DNA of 64,000 bases from UBA7236 sp964463165 (lineage in GTDB: Bacteria; Bacteroidota; Bacteroidia; Chitinophagales; BACL12), in contig CAYXBK010000001.1 in assembly GCA_964463165.1 (NCBI GenBank), positions 62,001-126,000 of the forward strand, in the 5' to 3' direction. Under the pieces are notes generated by a model. It made no database searches. It was not told where the DNA came from and saw only the letters and a list, made by a program, of their open reading frames with translations. Made by a program: the position numbers and the translations under genes. This document shows positions 8,020 through 16,943 of this stretch, one piece after another; the stretch's first letter is position 1, and each line of letters starts with the position of its first letter.

Positions 8020-10464
8020 TTATTCTTTGGACTTTTTATGAAAAAGCATCGGCGTGATTTTCAGTTTACCATCCGCTTTTGTTGCTTTCAGATTAATACT
8101 CATCCCTATTTTTTCATCCACTTCCCGGTTTTCGGCGATATAATCATCTTCCTGCGCTTTCATACTTTTTACCGGGACACGTATGAATAACTCCGTGCTG
8201 TCGGCAAAACTGTATACGCCCTGCACATACAGCGTAAGCACATTGCTTTGAATTTCCATCTGATCGATATGAAAAGCAGTGCCTGCGAGAGAAGAAGTAT
8301 GGTTTAATGTGGCAAATTGTATATCTGAAAAATCTTTTTTCTTGAAAATATTTTTTGAGATCTGGTTGAGTGCATCCATATTTCTCAGTTCACCATCTTT
8401 AATAGTGAGGTCGAAATTCCCCGACATCGTTTCGGGCATAATGGAAAATGAACTGTTCAGAGAAGTGCTGAAGGAAATCACAGCATCTAATTTCCCGCGG
8501 ATGTTTTCGGAAGTGATGGATTTTTGATTGAAATTATCCAGTTGGTAAAATAAAGCGGATATATCCGTATTTTTTAAATCTGCCGTAAATGCAGCATTCG
8601 CCTGCTTTGACCCGATACCCGAAATTTTGCCGTTCAGTAAAAAGCTTCCGTTCGCTGCCGTCATCGATAAATTCTGACAGGAAATGGATCTGCCACCCAT
8701 AATTACCGTTCCGTTCACATTGATGAGATTCAGTTTTTTATAACTGATTTTGTCTGCATGCAATTGAAGATTGCCTTCCAGATTACTGAGCACATTTGAA
8801 ACAATGCCTCCGATTTTTTTTCTTGTTGTGGAAGCGGATGCCGTTTCAACCGGTTTATAAAAATGATCGAGATTGAAATGATTACACGAAATTTCCGCTT
8901 CCGCTTTTAATTTGGCATTCGGCAACACAAGTGCGTAGATAAATTGTGAAATTCTAAGATTGATCTGCACCGGATTATTATTGATATCCAATTTTAAATT
9001 TTCGGTGCGCATCGATTTCTGGTCAAATACCAGGTCGGCGTCGATATTTTTCAGAAAATATTTTTTCCCCGGCATTTTAAGAGCGGCATTGTGAATACCC
9101 GCTTTTCCGAAAATCACGGCATCCATCGAATCTTTTTCTTTTTCTACATATCCTTTCAATTTTCCGCGAAAATCAATATCCATATCAATGGTGCCGGAAG
9201 TAAATACAATTTCTGCTGTATCCAGTGATTGATTGACATCTGTTAACGGCATATTTGTTTTCAGATGCATTTTCAGGAAAGGATCTGCAATATTCGTTAC
9301 ATACATATCCATGCTGAACGGCATGCCCTCATATTTTCCTTTGAAATTTGTGAACGTAACTGCGCTGTTCGATTCATCATTTAAAACGCCCGGATGCAAA
9401 TGATTAAAATAATGTCCCGTAAATGAAACTTCGGTAAATGTTTTGGCGGGTGTAGCAAACGTATTGTTTGATACATTAAAATACAGATCAATATTCAACG
9501 GCATGTCCGGATAATAATTTCCCGATAACTTCATTGTCATGGGAAAAGCTTTATCAAATTGATAGCCGGCTAATTTATTTCGGGTATACTCGCTCACAAG
9601 TGAAAGCGCTTTTTCAAGTTTGATGCTTTTTGTTTTTACAGTAACCAGTACCGCCGGATTCGGGCCGCTGCCAATGGTGCCTTCTGCAACCAATTTGATG
9701 CGGTCCACCTCAATTGAAGAAGGGTCAATTGTAAATGAGTGATCTGTTCTGTTCCATGTAATATGAAATCTTGTATTAAGTGTTTTATCCGTTAAACAAC
9801 TGCCGCGTTCGGGTTTGAATGTGATGCCTTTCACTTTTATCTGATCTTTTGTATCGATCTTGCTGATTTCGGCACCATGATTTATTTTCTGAAAAGAATT
9901 TTTGAATGTCAGGTCATATACTTTGCAAGTAATTTTATCTTCAAAATAAAAATGCACATTTTGCAGATACACGCGGCTCAGCAATAAAGCATCAATACTT
10001 TTTTCTTCCGATGAATCCGCTTTTGGTTTTATTAAGCCATTTGTATTCATCGTGCTGTCCTCCATCCTGAATAAATAAATTTCAGCATCGTGTAAAGTGA
10101 TGGCCCTGAATTCAATTTTCTTTTGCAATAATTTCAAAACCCTTACCTGTAGAGATATTTGCCCGGCTTCGAGCAAATTATGTTGATGTTCATCTACATA
10201 CTTATCCCGGATCTTCACATTTTCAACTGAAACCGAGAGATGGGGAAAATGATCCAGCATCGTTATCCGGATATCACCGGTTGAAACTTCACCATTTATT
10301 TCTGTTTCCAGTCCGTTTTTGATTGCCGCTTCTATTTTCTCTTCATTCGACTTCACAACGAGCCAGGCTGCGAGTATCAAAACCACAAACACTGAAAACA
10401 CAACCGCCAGCCATTTAAATAATTTATGTTTATGTTTTTTTGAAATATTTACTCTTCGGACCAT
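8020..10464 (-). CDS. AsmA-like family protein
   Basis: 814 residues. A basic N-terminus and one membrane anchor (about 17-40, LAVVFSVFVVLILAAWLVV) precede a long beta-rich periplasmic body. The start of the body (TGDIRITMLDHFPHLSVSVENVKIRD) is the AsmA N-terminal signature. AsmA-like proteins (relatives of YhdP/TamB/VPS13-type bridges) form long hydrophobic grooves between the membranes and are linked to lipid transport and outer-membrane assembly. The last 150 residues (GNFDLTIKDGELRNMDAL, then IQFATLNHTSSLAG) fit the AsmA C-terminal domain. Monocistronic by spacing. Confidence 0.85.
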   Translation of the reverse strand: MVRRVNISKKHKHKLFKWLAVVFSVFVVLILAAWLVVKSNEEKIEAAIKNGLETEINGEVSTGDIRITMLDHFPHLSVSVENVKIRDKYVDEHQHNLLEAGQISLQVRVLKLLQKKIEFRAITLHDAEIYLFRMEDSTMNTNGLIKPKADSSEEKSIDALLLSRVYLQNVHFYFEDKITCKVYDLTFKNSFQKINHGAEISKIDTKDQIKVKGITFKPERGSCLTDKTLNTRFHITWNRTDHSFTIDPSSIEVDRIKLVAEGTIGSGPNPAVLVTVKTKSIKLEKALSLVSEYTRNKLAGYQFDKAFPMTMKLSGNYYPDMPLNIDLYFNVSNNTFATPAKTFTEVSFTGHYFNHLHPGVLNDESNSAVTFTNFKGKYEGMPFSMDMYVTNIADPFLKMHLKTNMPLTDVNQSLDTAEIVFTSGTIDMDIDFRGKLKGYVEKEKDSMDAVIFGKAGIHNAALKMPGKKYFLKNIDADLVFDQKSMRTENLKLDINNNPVQINLRISQFIYALVLPNAKLKAEAEISCNHFNLDHFYKPVETASASTTRKKIGGIVSNVLSNLEGNLQLHADKISYKKLNLINVNGTVIMGGRSISCQNLSMTAANGSFLLNGKISGIGSKQANAAFTADLKNTDISALFYQLDNFNQKSITSENIRGKLDAVISFSTSLNSSFSIMPETMSGNFDLTIKDGELRNMDALNQISKNIFKKKDFSDIQFATLNHTSSLAGTAFHIDQMEIQSNVLTLYVQGVYSFADSTELFIRVPVKSMKAQEDDYIAENREVDEKIGMSINLKATKADGKLKITPMLFHKKSKE

Positions 10465-10944
10465 TCGTGAAGTTTAATGTTGCGGGATTGCGTTTTACTT
10501 AGTGCTAAATTTATACCCCGATGCGATACCAGTTAAATTAGACATTTTCTTCCGGATACCGGTAAAGAAGTGTGAATTATGAAAGAAATTGTAGTTATGA
10601 GAAGGGATTACACCAAAGATTGCAATGATTTACACAGATAAAAGATTTTTTCTTTCAAAAACGCATGGTTTTGTCCGCGGTTGGTGTCCTCACCATTCCG
10701 CTTCAGGAGGTTAAAAATTAAGGATATAATTTAATCTCGTAAACGTCAACTTAAATAATTCGTAAAAGGCCTTAATTGGGAAATGACTTATCCTCGTTTT
10801 ATATAATGTTGCAATCCAATATTTATTATCTTCAGGATATCCTCATTATTACAATTATTTGCCAATTCCTATTGTTTGTTAAATTCATTCTTTTGAATAA
10901 AATTCTGGGTAAATTGCAACATCATTCATAAAAAAAATAAAACA
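10465..10944. other. Intergenic region with a GC-rich hairpin remnant
   Basis: 480 bases between divergent genes. Around 10676-10705 a GCGG-TTGGTG / CACCA-TTCCGC imperfect palindrome stands out from the AT-rich surroundings and looks like a decayed dispersed repeat. I could not place a full promoter for the plus-strand gene at 10945. No gene seen. Confidence 0.45.
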
Positions 10945-12123
10945 ATGAAAAAAATCTTTACTCCTCTTTTCATTTTATTCCTCAGTGTAAACGTATTTGC
11001 GCAATCAGGCTCAATGGATTTTACAAGTTCGGGCAGTTTTACAGTGCCTGATGGTGTGTATTCGGTAATTATGGAAGTGATTGGTGCCGGCGGCAGCGGT
11101 GGTGGCAACGGAACGGGTGGCGGCGGTGGCGGTGCATATTCAAGCGGCGAATTTGCGGTTACACCGGGTATGGTATTAAATGTATTTGTCGGCACCGGCG
11201 GTACGGATGAAGCAACAGGAACTACAACAGTTGACGGATTTTTAATGGCATCGGGTGGGACAAATGGCTATTCGGTTCCCAACCCTGAAATAGGCGGAGG
11301 TGGAAACGGTGGCGTTCCATACGGTGGAAATATTGCGAATTATTTCGGCGGCTCTGGCGGCGGCGGTTATTATACTTATTTCGGTGGCGGCGGCGGCGGT
11401 GCTGCCGGCCCTGATGGAAACGGTGGAGTTGGCGGGAACACAATTGCATGGACAGGAATATGTTTAACACCCGGTGGTGATGGCGGATTAGGCGGTGGAT
11501 TACCGGCAGGAACAGGTGGTAAAGGAGCAGGATTTACCGACGATTTTTGTATAGTTACAGACCCTGCCGGAAACGGTGAAAATTACGGAGCAGGCGGTGG
11601 AGGAGGAAACGGAAATGGCGGTGGCCCGGGAATAGGTGCGAATGGATTTGCAAGAATCAGCTGGTGTGCCGTTGATGTAAACACGAGTTTAACCGATGAA
11701 ACAATTACGGCAAATTTGGCCGATGCATCTTATCAATGGATTGATTGCGGAAACGGGAATGCAATTATCGATGGAGAAACAAATCAGAGTTTTACAGCAA
11801 CTGTAAATGGGTCTTATGCAGTAATTGTTGGTGATGGAATTTGTGTTGACACTTCAGCATGTGTTGATATAACGACAATTATTGTGGAAGGAATTCATGA
11901 TGCGAATTATTTTATGGCTTATCAGAATCCATTTAGTGATCAGATATTAATTCAAAATGCAAAAGGTGATGAATTTTATAGCTTGATAAATGCAACCGGA
12001 CAAATTATCTGGTCCGGACAATTTATTGAAAAGCAAAATTTCTCATCACTTTCAACCGGCATTTATTTTTTAAAAGTGCAGAATGAAAATGCTTTTGGTG
12101 TTTTGCGGTTGATGAAGCAATAA
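10945..12123 (+). CDS. Glycine-rich T9SS-secreted protein
   Basis: 392 residues. Signal peptide 1-19 ends NVFAQ. A short beta start (FTSSGSFTVPDGVYSVIMEVIGAG) leads into a strongly Gly-rich region (about 50-235) with runs such as GGNGTGGGGGG, the pattern of bacterial glycine-rich surface domains. About 80 residues of Ig-like sequence follow (SYQWIDCGNGN), then a T9SS type A sorting domain (MAYQNPFSDQILI to LRLMKQ). It is probably a surface or matrix protein. The Gly codons are mostly GGC/GGT/GGA, making this locally the most GC-rich gene of the area. Confidence 0.78.
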   Translation: MKKIFTPLFILFLSVNVFAQSGSMDFTSSGSFTVPDGVYSVIMEVIGAGGSGGGNGTGGGGGGAYSSGEFAVTPGMVLNVFVGTGGTDEATGTTTVDGFLMASGGTNGYSVPNPEIGGGGNGGVPYGGNIANYFGGSGGGGYYTYFGGGGGGAAGPDGNGGVGGNTIAWTGICLTPGGDGGLGGGLPAGTGGKGAGFTDDFCIVTDPAGNGENYGAGGGGGNGNGGGPGIGANGFARISWCAVDVNTSLTDETITANLADASYQWIDCGNGNAIIDGETNQSFTATVNGSYAVIVGDGICVDTSACVDITTIIVEGIHDANYFMAYQNPFSDQILIQNAKGDEFYSLINATGQIIWSGQFIEKQNFSSLSTGIYFLKVQNENAFGVLRLMKQ

Positions 12124-12182
12124 CGTAATCCTTTTACTTTCTGAGTAATTCCGAAATTCATCTTCGGTGAAACCCCGACATT

Positions 12183-12517
12183 CATCGTCGGGAGATATTT
12201 CGCTCCTAACGGAGCTTAATGATCTGAGGTTTGCTTTTTTTACCAATATGAAGTCCCTACGGGACAGCTTTTAATTGAGAGGAATTCCGGGAAAGTGCAG
12301 CATTCAATCCGTTTACTGATGCAATTTTGGTAGAAAAATCGTTGGCGCAATCCTGATAATTATCGTTAGGATATTTTGGACCTACCTGAGCCTAACAGCC
12401 CGCGTCATTTTAGTTACCAACATTGAGTCCCTACGGGACAGCTTTTAATTGAGATTTGTAATCCGGGAAATTGCTGCATTCAATCCGTTTACGGATGCAA
12501 TATTGGTAGAAAAATGA
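12183..12517. repeat. Two tandem copies of a 158-bp intergenic element
   Basis: The 465-base gap 12124-12588 holds no gene but contains two diverged direct copies, 12183-12340 and 12361-12517, offset by about 174 bases. The best-kept parts are a palindrome, GTCCCTACGGGAC (12253-12265 and 12427-12439), the following CAGCTTTTAATTGAG, and a second block with CATTCAATCCGTTTAC, GATGCAAT and TGGTAGAAAAAT. The left parts (around CTCCTAACGGAG in the first copy) have decayed in the second. It looks like a non-coding dispersed repeat that can form cruciforms. Confidence 0.8.
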
Positions 12518-12588
12518 TAAAAGCGCAGAGGCTAGTCACGTTAGTGACGGAATAAGAAAAATAAGGTTTTTTACATAAATCCTTCTGA

Positions 12589-14019
12589 TTAATTGGTGCA
12601 TTTTACAAATCCCCATTTCCCTTTTTGTTTTGCAGGAATTAATCCTTCAGAACAAAAGGGGAGTGGTTCATTTTCATCATAATCATTTCCTTCGATTAAT
12701 AAATTACCGGATAGGTCATACACACCGGTCACCACACCTTCTTTATATAAACTAAATCCGCCTTTGGTGCCGAACCAGATACTCGGCCGGTTATATTCAA
12801 TTCCGGTTTTAAACTTATATGTAGCGTAAATTCCATTTCCCCAATATTCAACCGGCGTTTTTTGAGATTCCGTTATTGGCTGAAGATGTACATCCAGTAA
12901 TTGAAAATGATCGTTCTGAATAACAGTATAAATACCGTCTTTATAAAATATCTGCTGATAATCTGCCGGCAGTATTATTTTCCCGCTTGTATCAATTAAT
13001 CCCACGGCATAATTATTTTCTCCTGTCTTGGCTCCGAATAATGCGGTTCCATTTTCGAAGAATGTGGCGGTATAATAAAACGTGTAAGGAATTTTGACAT
13101 TCCCCGAAGCATCTATATAACCATATTTTTCTTCCTTGTTTTTCACCGGCAATAAATCAAACATCATTCTCCCGTCACCCACAAAAATTTCATCGGCTAT
13201 TATTTCTCCTTCTTCAGAATAAATTGTCCCCAAACCGGTATCGGTATTTTCTGCAAAAAATCTGTTTTCGTTCAGAGGAATAATAATATCATATTTATTT
13301 TCACTGATTCTTTCGCCGTTATTTTTTATCAGCCCGAGTTTACCGCCTTCCGTGCAGGCAATTAAATTCCCTGCAAATTCGAATCGCCAGTATTTTTCAG
13401 CCATGATAATTTTTCCGGTTGTATCGATCATTCCTGATTTATCATTTTTCCGCACCTGAATTCTGCCGCGGTTTATTTCAGGGATAATCTCACCCAATAT
13501 TTCATGAAATAATTCATTGCCTTTTGTATTGTATAAAAAATCGCCTTCACCGTATTCGGAGCAGACAAATAAATTCCGGCCGATATAGATTATTTCATCG
13601 AATGTGGGTTCCAGAATTTCTTTTCCTTCTTCATTGTATAATCCTTTGAAATGATTGATTGTTTTTATGAAATAATTTCCGTCGCCTGCTTCTACCTTTT
13701 GATCTGTAATATGTATTTCAATTAAATTGAAAATCTTATGATCACCGGTAAATGAAATAATTTTTTCAGCTCCGTCATTTTCCGTAACGATGATATTTGA
13801 TGAATCATATTCCACCGACATAAAAACCGGTTCAACAATCCATTCACCTGTTTTATTGATAAATCCCCATTTGCCGCTTAGCCTGGCTGGGGCGAGGTTA
13901 TTTTGGAAAGGCATTACCGCTTCAAACTGCGGTGCAATTGCAAAGTCCTGTGCTTTGCAGGAAAATAAATTAAAAAGTCCCATGATGAAAATAAAATAAG
14001 TAGCAGCGGATTTACGCAT
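12589..14019 (-). CDS. WG-repeat lipoprotein
   Basis: 476 residues. The lipoprotein signal has lipobox LFSC (Cys21). The body is made of WG/beta-propeller-like repeats of about 30-60 residues, each reading KWGFINKTG, KSGMIDTTGK, KLGLIKNNGE, KYGYIDASGN, AVGLIDTSGK and finally KWGF at the C-terminus. The WG_beta_rep family is found on bacterial surfaces and in the periplasm, with mostly unknown ligands. The protein is likely anchored in the outer membrane. It has its own transcription unit. Confidence 0.85.
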   Translation of the reverse strand: MRKSAATYFIFIMGLFNLFSCKAQDFAIAPQFEAVMPFQNNLAPARLSGKWGFINKTGEWIVEPVFMSVEYDSSNIIVTENDGAEKIISFTGDHKIFNLIEIHITDQKVEAGDGNYFIKTINHFKGLYNEEGKEILEPTFDEIIYIGRNLFVCSEYGEGDFLYNTKGNELFHEILGEIIPEINRGRIQVRKNDKSGMIDTTGKIIMAEKYWRFEFAGNLIACTEGGKLGLIKNNGERISENKYDIIIPLNENRFFAENTDTGLGTIYSEEGEIIADEIFVGDGRMMFDLLPVKNKEEKYGYIDASGNVKIPYTFYYTATFFENGTALFGAKTGENNYAVGLIDTSGKIILPADYQQIFYKDGIYTVIQNDHFQLLDVHLQPITESQKTPVEYWGNGIYATYKFKTGIEYNRPSIWFGTKGGFSLYKEGVVTGVYDLSGNLLIEGNDYDENEPLPFCSEGLIPAKQKGKWGFVKCTN

Positions 14020-14120
14020 AAAAAATCTGTTGCCGTAAAATTAGCGACTCAGTTTGAATTTGGCCGTACATGAAAATGTTCCGGTGTTTCCATCACCGGA
14101 ACATGCAAATTAAATGGGAT

Positions 14121-14474
14121 TTAATAATGGAATTCTTCGAGAATGATCTTTCCGTCTTTCACTTCGTACACGCAAAGTTCTTCCATCGTCATGCGGCCCT
14201 GCCCTTTGAAAGTTGCATCTAAAACCATGGCGACAGAAAAGAATTTGCCCGATACCAGCGGATCGGAGAAAGAACCACCGTGGCGTTCTTCGATCATTGC
14301 GGCAAAACCTTTACCTTTTTCCAATACATCTTTTTTCCCCGATGCGGATGGAAATGGAGAATTAGCGGGTTCCACACTGCGCACTTCATCTCCAAACAAT
14401 TCTTCCTGTGCTTCCAAAACTTTTCCCTGGCGGCAAAGCGCAACAAGGCGATCGGCAATTTGTTGAGTAGTCAT
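14121..14474 (-). CDS. SnoaL-like (NTF2-fold) protein
   Basis: 117 residues with no signal peptide. The pattern of an N-terminal helix pair (ADRLVALCRQGKVLEAQEELFGDEV), a loop with VRSVEP, then FFSVAMVLDATFKGQGR and EELCVYEVKDGKIILEEFHY, is that of the NTF2/SnoaL-like fold (cone-shaped alpha+beta barrel). Members include small cyclases, isomerases and many proteins of unknown role; the pocket here cannot be assigned. It lies 52 bases after the SET-domain gene on the same strand, so the two may be co-transcribed. Confidence 0.75.
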   Translation of the reverse strand: MTTQQIADRLVALCRQGKVLEAQEELFGDEVRSVEPANSPFPSASGKKDVLEKGKGFAAMIEERHGGSFSDPLVSGKFFSVAMVLDATFKGQGRMTMEELCVYEVKDGKIILEEFHY

Positions 14475-14526
14475 ATTTTTTTGTTTGCTCTATGACGATC
14501 AGTATAATTCGGAATGGACAAAGGGT

Positions 14527-14949
14527 TTATTTTTTTTTATGATGGCGTGCCCAGTAATGCTTTCCGTAACCGCAAAATATCTCTTCTCCGGCTTTAATGG
14601 TTTTCATTGCAACGAGGCACACCTCATCCGTATCATTTATGGTAATCAGACAATTGTTTTTGAATTTTGTTTTTGAAAATCCTTCCGCATCATTTGCATA
14701 TTTGGCAAAACATTTTGAGTTCTTGCAATCCAATGTGCTGCCGTCAGGCATATTCATAAAATAGTTGTCATCCTGCAGGGCAATGCGTTTCCGCACTTCT
14801 TTTTCACTTATTATTTTTCCCCTGAACAGCGACACGATCTCCTGCTTTTCAATTTGAATAGCTGTAAATAATCCTTTTCCTGCATGTTGAATTTGGGATG
14901 GAGAGGTAAATAAATAATCCGATTCAGGAGCATGTATCTGATACATCAT
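14527..14949 (-). CDS. Stand-alone SET-domain protein
   Basis: 140 residues, essentially one SET domain. It shows GKGLFTA (cofactor-binding start), NYFMNMPDG, KCFAKYANDA in the place of the eukaryotic NHS motif, and EEIFCGYGKHYW matching the GEE-x-DYG end motif. SET proteins transfer methyl groups from S-adenosylmethionine to protein lysines; bacterial minimal forms have few known substrates. Two adjacent ATGs (14949 and 14946) could start it. There is no signal peptide, so it should be cytoplasmic. Confidence 0.82.
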   Translation of the reverse strand: MMYQIHAPESDYLFTSPSQIQHAGKGLFTAIQIEKQEIVSLFRGKIISEKEVRKRIALQDDNYFMNMPDGSTLDCKNSKCFAKYANDAEGFSKTKFKNNCLITINDTDEVCLVAMKTIKAGEEIFCGYGKHYWARHHKKK

Positions 14950-15057
14950 CTCCCCGGCAATTTTCCCGGCTATGGATTTTTTACGGCTGATGTTTAAAAC
15001 TAATCATTAAAAACCTGCCTCTGAAATCTGCAGACAGGAAAATTGTAATTTCGCTTT

Positions 15058-15531
15058 ATGAATACCGCAACCATCAGCGAATTAAAAAAGGAGATCACCT
15101 TGTTGGACAGGGATGCATTACAGGATCTGATCATACGGCTGGTAAAATATAAAAAGGAAAACAAGGAATTACTTGGATATGTATTATTTGAATCTCCGGA
15201 TGAAATTGGGTTCATCCGGCAATTAAAATCGGATATTGATATCCAGTTTGAAGAAATGAACACCGGCAATTTATATTATGTGAAAAAAAGTATCCGCAAG
15301 ATCCTTCGCTTTTGCAATAAATATATCCGCTATTCGGGATTGCCTGAAACACAAATTGAAATATTAATTTATTTCTGTAAAAAAATAAAGGAAACTGGAT
15401 TGCCTATCGAAAACAGTACTGCATTGCATAATCTTTACATGAGTCAGATAAAAAAAATAAAACAGACCATCGGAATTTTGCATGAGGACTTGCAGTATGA
15501 TTATAAGAAGTTGCTGGAGAAAAGTCTCTAG
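15058..15531 (+). CDS. Hypothetical helical protein
   Basis: 157 residues, charged, with no signal or membrane segment, and predicted mostly alpha-helical (SELKKEITLLDRDALQDLIIRLVKYKKENKELLGYVLF). I do not recognise the family. The gene is divergent from the SET-domain gene (109 bases apart) and stops with TAG at 15529-15531, inside the first unit of a heptameric tandem repeat. Confidence 0.7.
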   Translation: MNTATISELKKEITLLDRDALQDLIIRLVKYKKENKELLGYVLFESPDEIGFIRQLKSDIDIQFEEMNTGNLYYVKKSIRKILRFCNKYIRYSGLPETQIEILIYFCKKIKETGLPIENSTALHNLYMSQIKKIKQTIGILHEDLQYDYKKLLEKSL

Positions 15532-15597
15532 CTGCTGGCTGCTAGCCGCTAGCTACTAGCCACTAGCTACTAGCTACAAGCTACTAGCTACCAGCTA
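15528..15597. repeat. Heptameric tandem repeat, 10 units
   Basis: Ten consecutive 7-bp units with consensus CTAGCTA (variants CTAGCTG, CTGGCTG, CTAGCCG, CTAGCCA, CAAGCTA, CCAGCTA). The array fills the gap between two convergent genes and includes both stop codons (15529-15531 and the minus-strand stop at 15584-15586). Confidence 0.95.
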
Positions 15598-16177
15598 CTT
15601 TTTCACGTGTAAGCGCAATCATTGCTCCGTTATAAATGAATAAATAAATCGGGAACATGGCGTATAACCATGTATGGCCGAAGCAAAGAATAAGTGAGAA
15701 TATCCAGGAAATAAATCCAAGCGTCCAAGCAGTTGTTTTTTGGGATGCAGGATTGGTATACGCATGTCGAAGTGTAGGAATACCTACAATAAAATCTGCC
15801 AGAATTGCAAAACCTGTTGTGAGCCATGGATCTTTTGAAAGCAAATAAATGATCATGCATATTAATCCGAGAAATAAAAAACTCCAGTCTGATCTTTTCA
15901 TCAGATAGTTTTTTGTTATCCATGCCGTTGTGAAAATAAACATACATCCTGCAGCTGAACAGAGCAATCCCATTTGATTCCATTGCCAGCCTTTGTCAAT
16001 TATTTGTGCAACCAGGCTCGTGCCCATCAATAATCCCCAGCCGAACCACGAAAGAAGTCCGGGGCTGATTTTGCGTTTTATCACATCCCGAATTAATATT
16101 ACCTGCGCCGCAATAATCAATGCACCTGCAATGAAGCTCGTGGATTGTTCAACAAAGGCGGGAAGAAATAAAAGCAT
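15584..16177 (-). CDS. PQ-loop-like integral membrane protein
   Basis: 197 residues, six or seven membrane segments. Two similar segments, VIKRKISPGLLSWFGWGLL (about 31-50) and LRHAYTNPASQKTTAWTLGF (about 138-157), each with a Pro or Ser-rich turn then a helix, resemble the duplicated half-modules of PQ-loop/SWEET transporters. This is an inference from pattern only; the substrate is unknown. The last codons (VAGS and stop) are encoded within the heptameric repeat, so the C-terminus has been shaped by it. Confidence 0.6.
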   Translation of the reverse strand: MLLFLPAFVEQSTSFIAGALIIAAQVILIRDVIKRKISPGLLSWFGWGLLMGTSLVAQIIDKGWQWNQMGLLCSAAGCMFIFTTAWITKNYLMKRSDWSFLFLGLICMIIYLLSKDPWLTTGFAILADFIVGIPTLRHAYTNPASQKTTAWTLGFISWIFSLILCFGHTWLYAMFPIYLFIYNGAMIALTREKVAGS

Positions 16178-16281
16178 TTCTATTTTTTAAATGAGCAGGC
16201 AAAATTAAACCTTATACAGCGTAAATCGGAAAATCAATTATACGTCAAAATATATTTCACGATTTCCAAAATTGATTCGTT

Positions 16282-16289
16282 TATCTTTG
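16282..16289 (+). promoter_or_regulatory. Bacteroidota -7 element TATCTTTG
   Basis: A perfect TAnnTTTG match 43 bases before the GTG start of the prolyl-hydroxylase-like pseudogene. No good -33 TTTG is at the expected distance. Confidence 0.4.
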
Positions 16290-16331
16290 TTGCATATTGG
16301 TTTTATGCCTGTATACGCCTGAAACCAAATT

Positions 16332-16925
16332 GTGCAGAACTCTTTCGAAACACTCATCACCGGATTTATTGAAAATAAAGTGGGCATTGCAGAAGATTTT
16401 CTGGATCCCGAATTAGGAAATAGTTTAAGACGGGAACTTCTGTTTTTATTTGAATCCGGCGGATTGCAAAATGCAAAAACAGGAAACCAGCAATCGGCTG
16501 CGGAAAATAAATTAATACGAAGCGATGCAATACACTAGCTCGGAAGAACTGATACAAATCCCGCAGAAAATTTATTTTTCAACCAGCTTGATGCATTTAT
16601 CGCCTGGCTTAATATGACATGTTATACAGGCATAACAGATTGTGAATTTCATTACACAAGATATGCACCCGGCAGTTTTTATACAAAACATTACGACCGT
16701 TTTCAAAATGATTCTTCAAGGGCATATTCGATGGTCATGTATTTGAATGAAAATTGGAAAAAGGAAGACGGCGGTGAATTATGTCTCCATCATGAAAATA
16801 AAACACAGCTGATTGCACCGCAAAACGGGACCTGCATTTTCTTTCAAAGCGATAAAATGGAACATGAAGTTCTTCAGACAAATAAACCGCGTCTTAGTAT
16901 TACCGGCTGGTTGAAAACAAATTGA
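16332..16925 (+). pseudogene. 2OG-Fe(II) oxygenase (prolyl 4-hydroxylase-like), interrupted by one TAG
   Basis: A GTG start at 16332 gives 68 codons, then TAG at 16536-16538, then the same frame stays open to the stop at 16923-16925, for 197 codons in all. The second half has the full catalytic set of the P4H/2OG dioxygenase family: iron ligands in KHYDRF (HxD) and MEHEV (distal His), and KPRLSITGW with the 2-oxoglutarate-binding Arg. The residues before the stop (RSDAIH) and after it (LG) match the family pattern R-x-D-x-x-x-W-L, so the TAG most likely replaces a Trp codon (TGG). No frame shift is present. Without suppression only an inactive fragment is made. Confidence 0.82.
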
Positions 16926-16943
16926 AATTACTGAAATCGAATT

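Noticed and set aside
10926..11195. Proline-rich minus-strand ORF opposite the glycine-rich protein
   Set aside because: Pro runs are the antisense of Gly codons; no signal or family.
12124..12588. Riboswitch in the repeat-rich gap
   Set aside because: The structure is explained by two copies of a palindromic repeat and lies at the 3' ends of both flanking genes, not before a start.
16332..16925. Reassigned or read-through TAG codon
   Set aside because: TAG is used as an ordinary stop elsewhere (15529-15531, 30619-30621, 59223-59225), so a general reassignment is excluded; local read-through is possible but unsupported.
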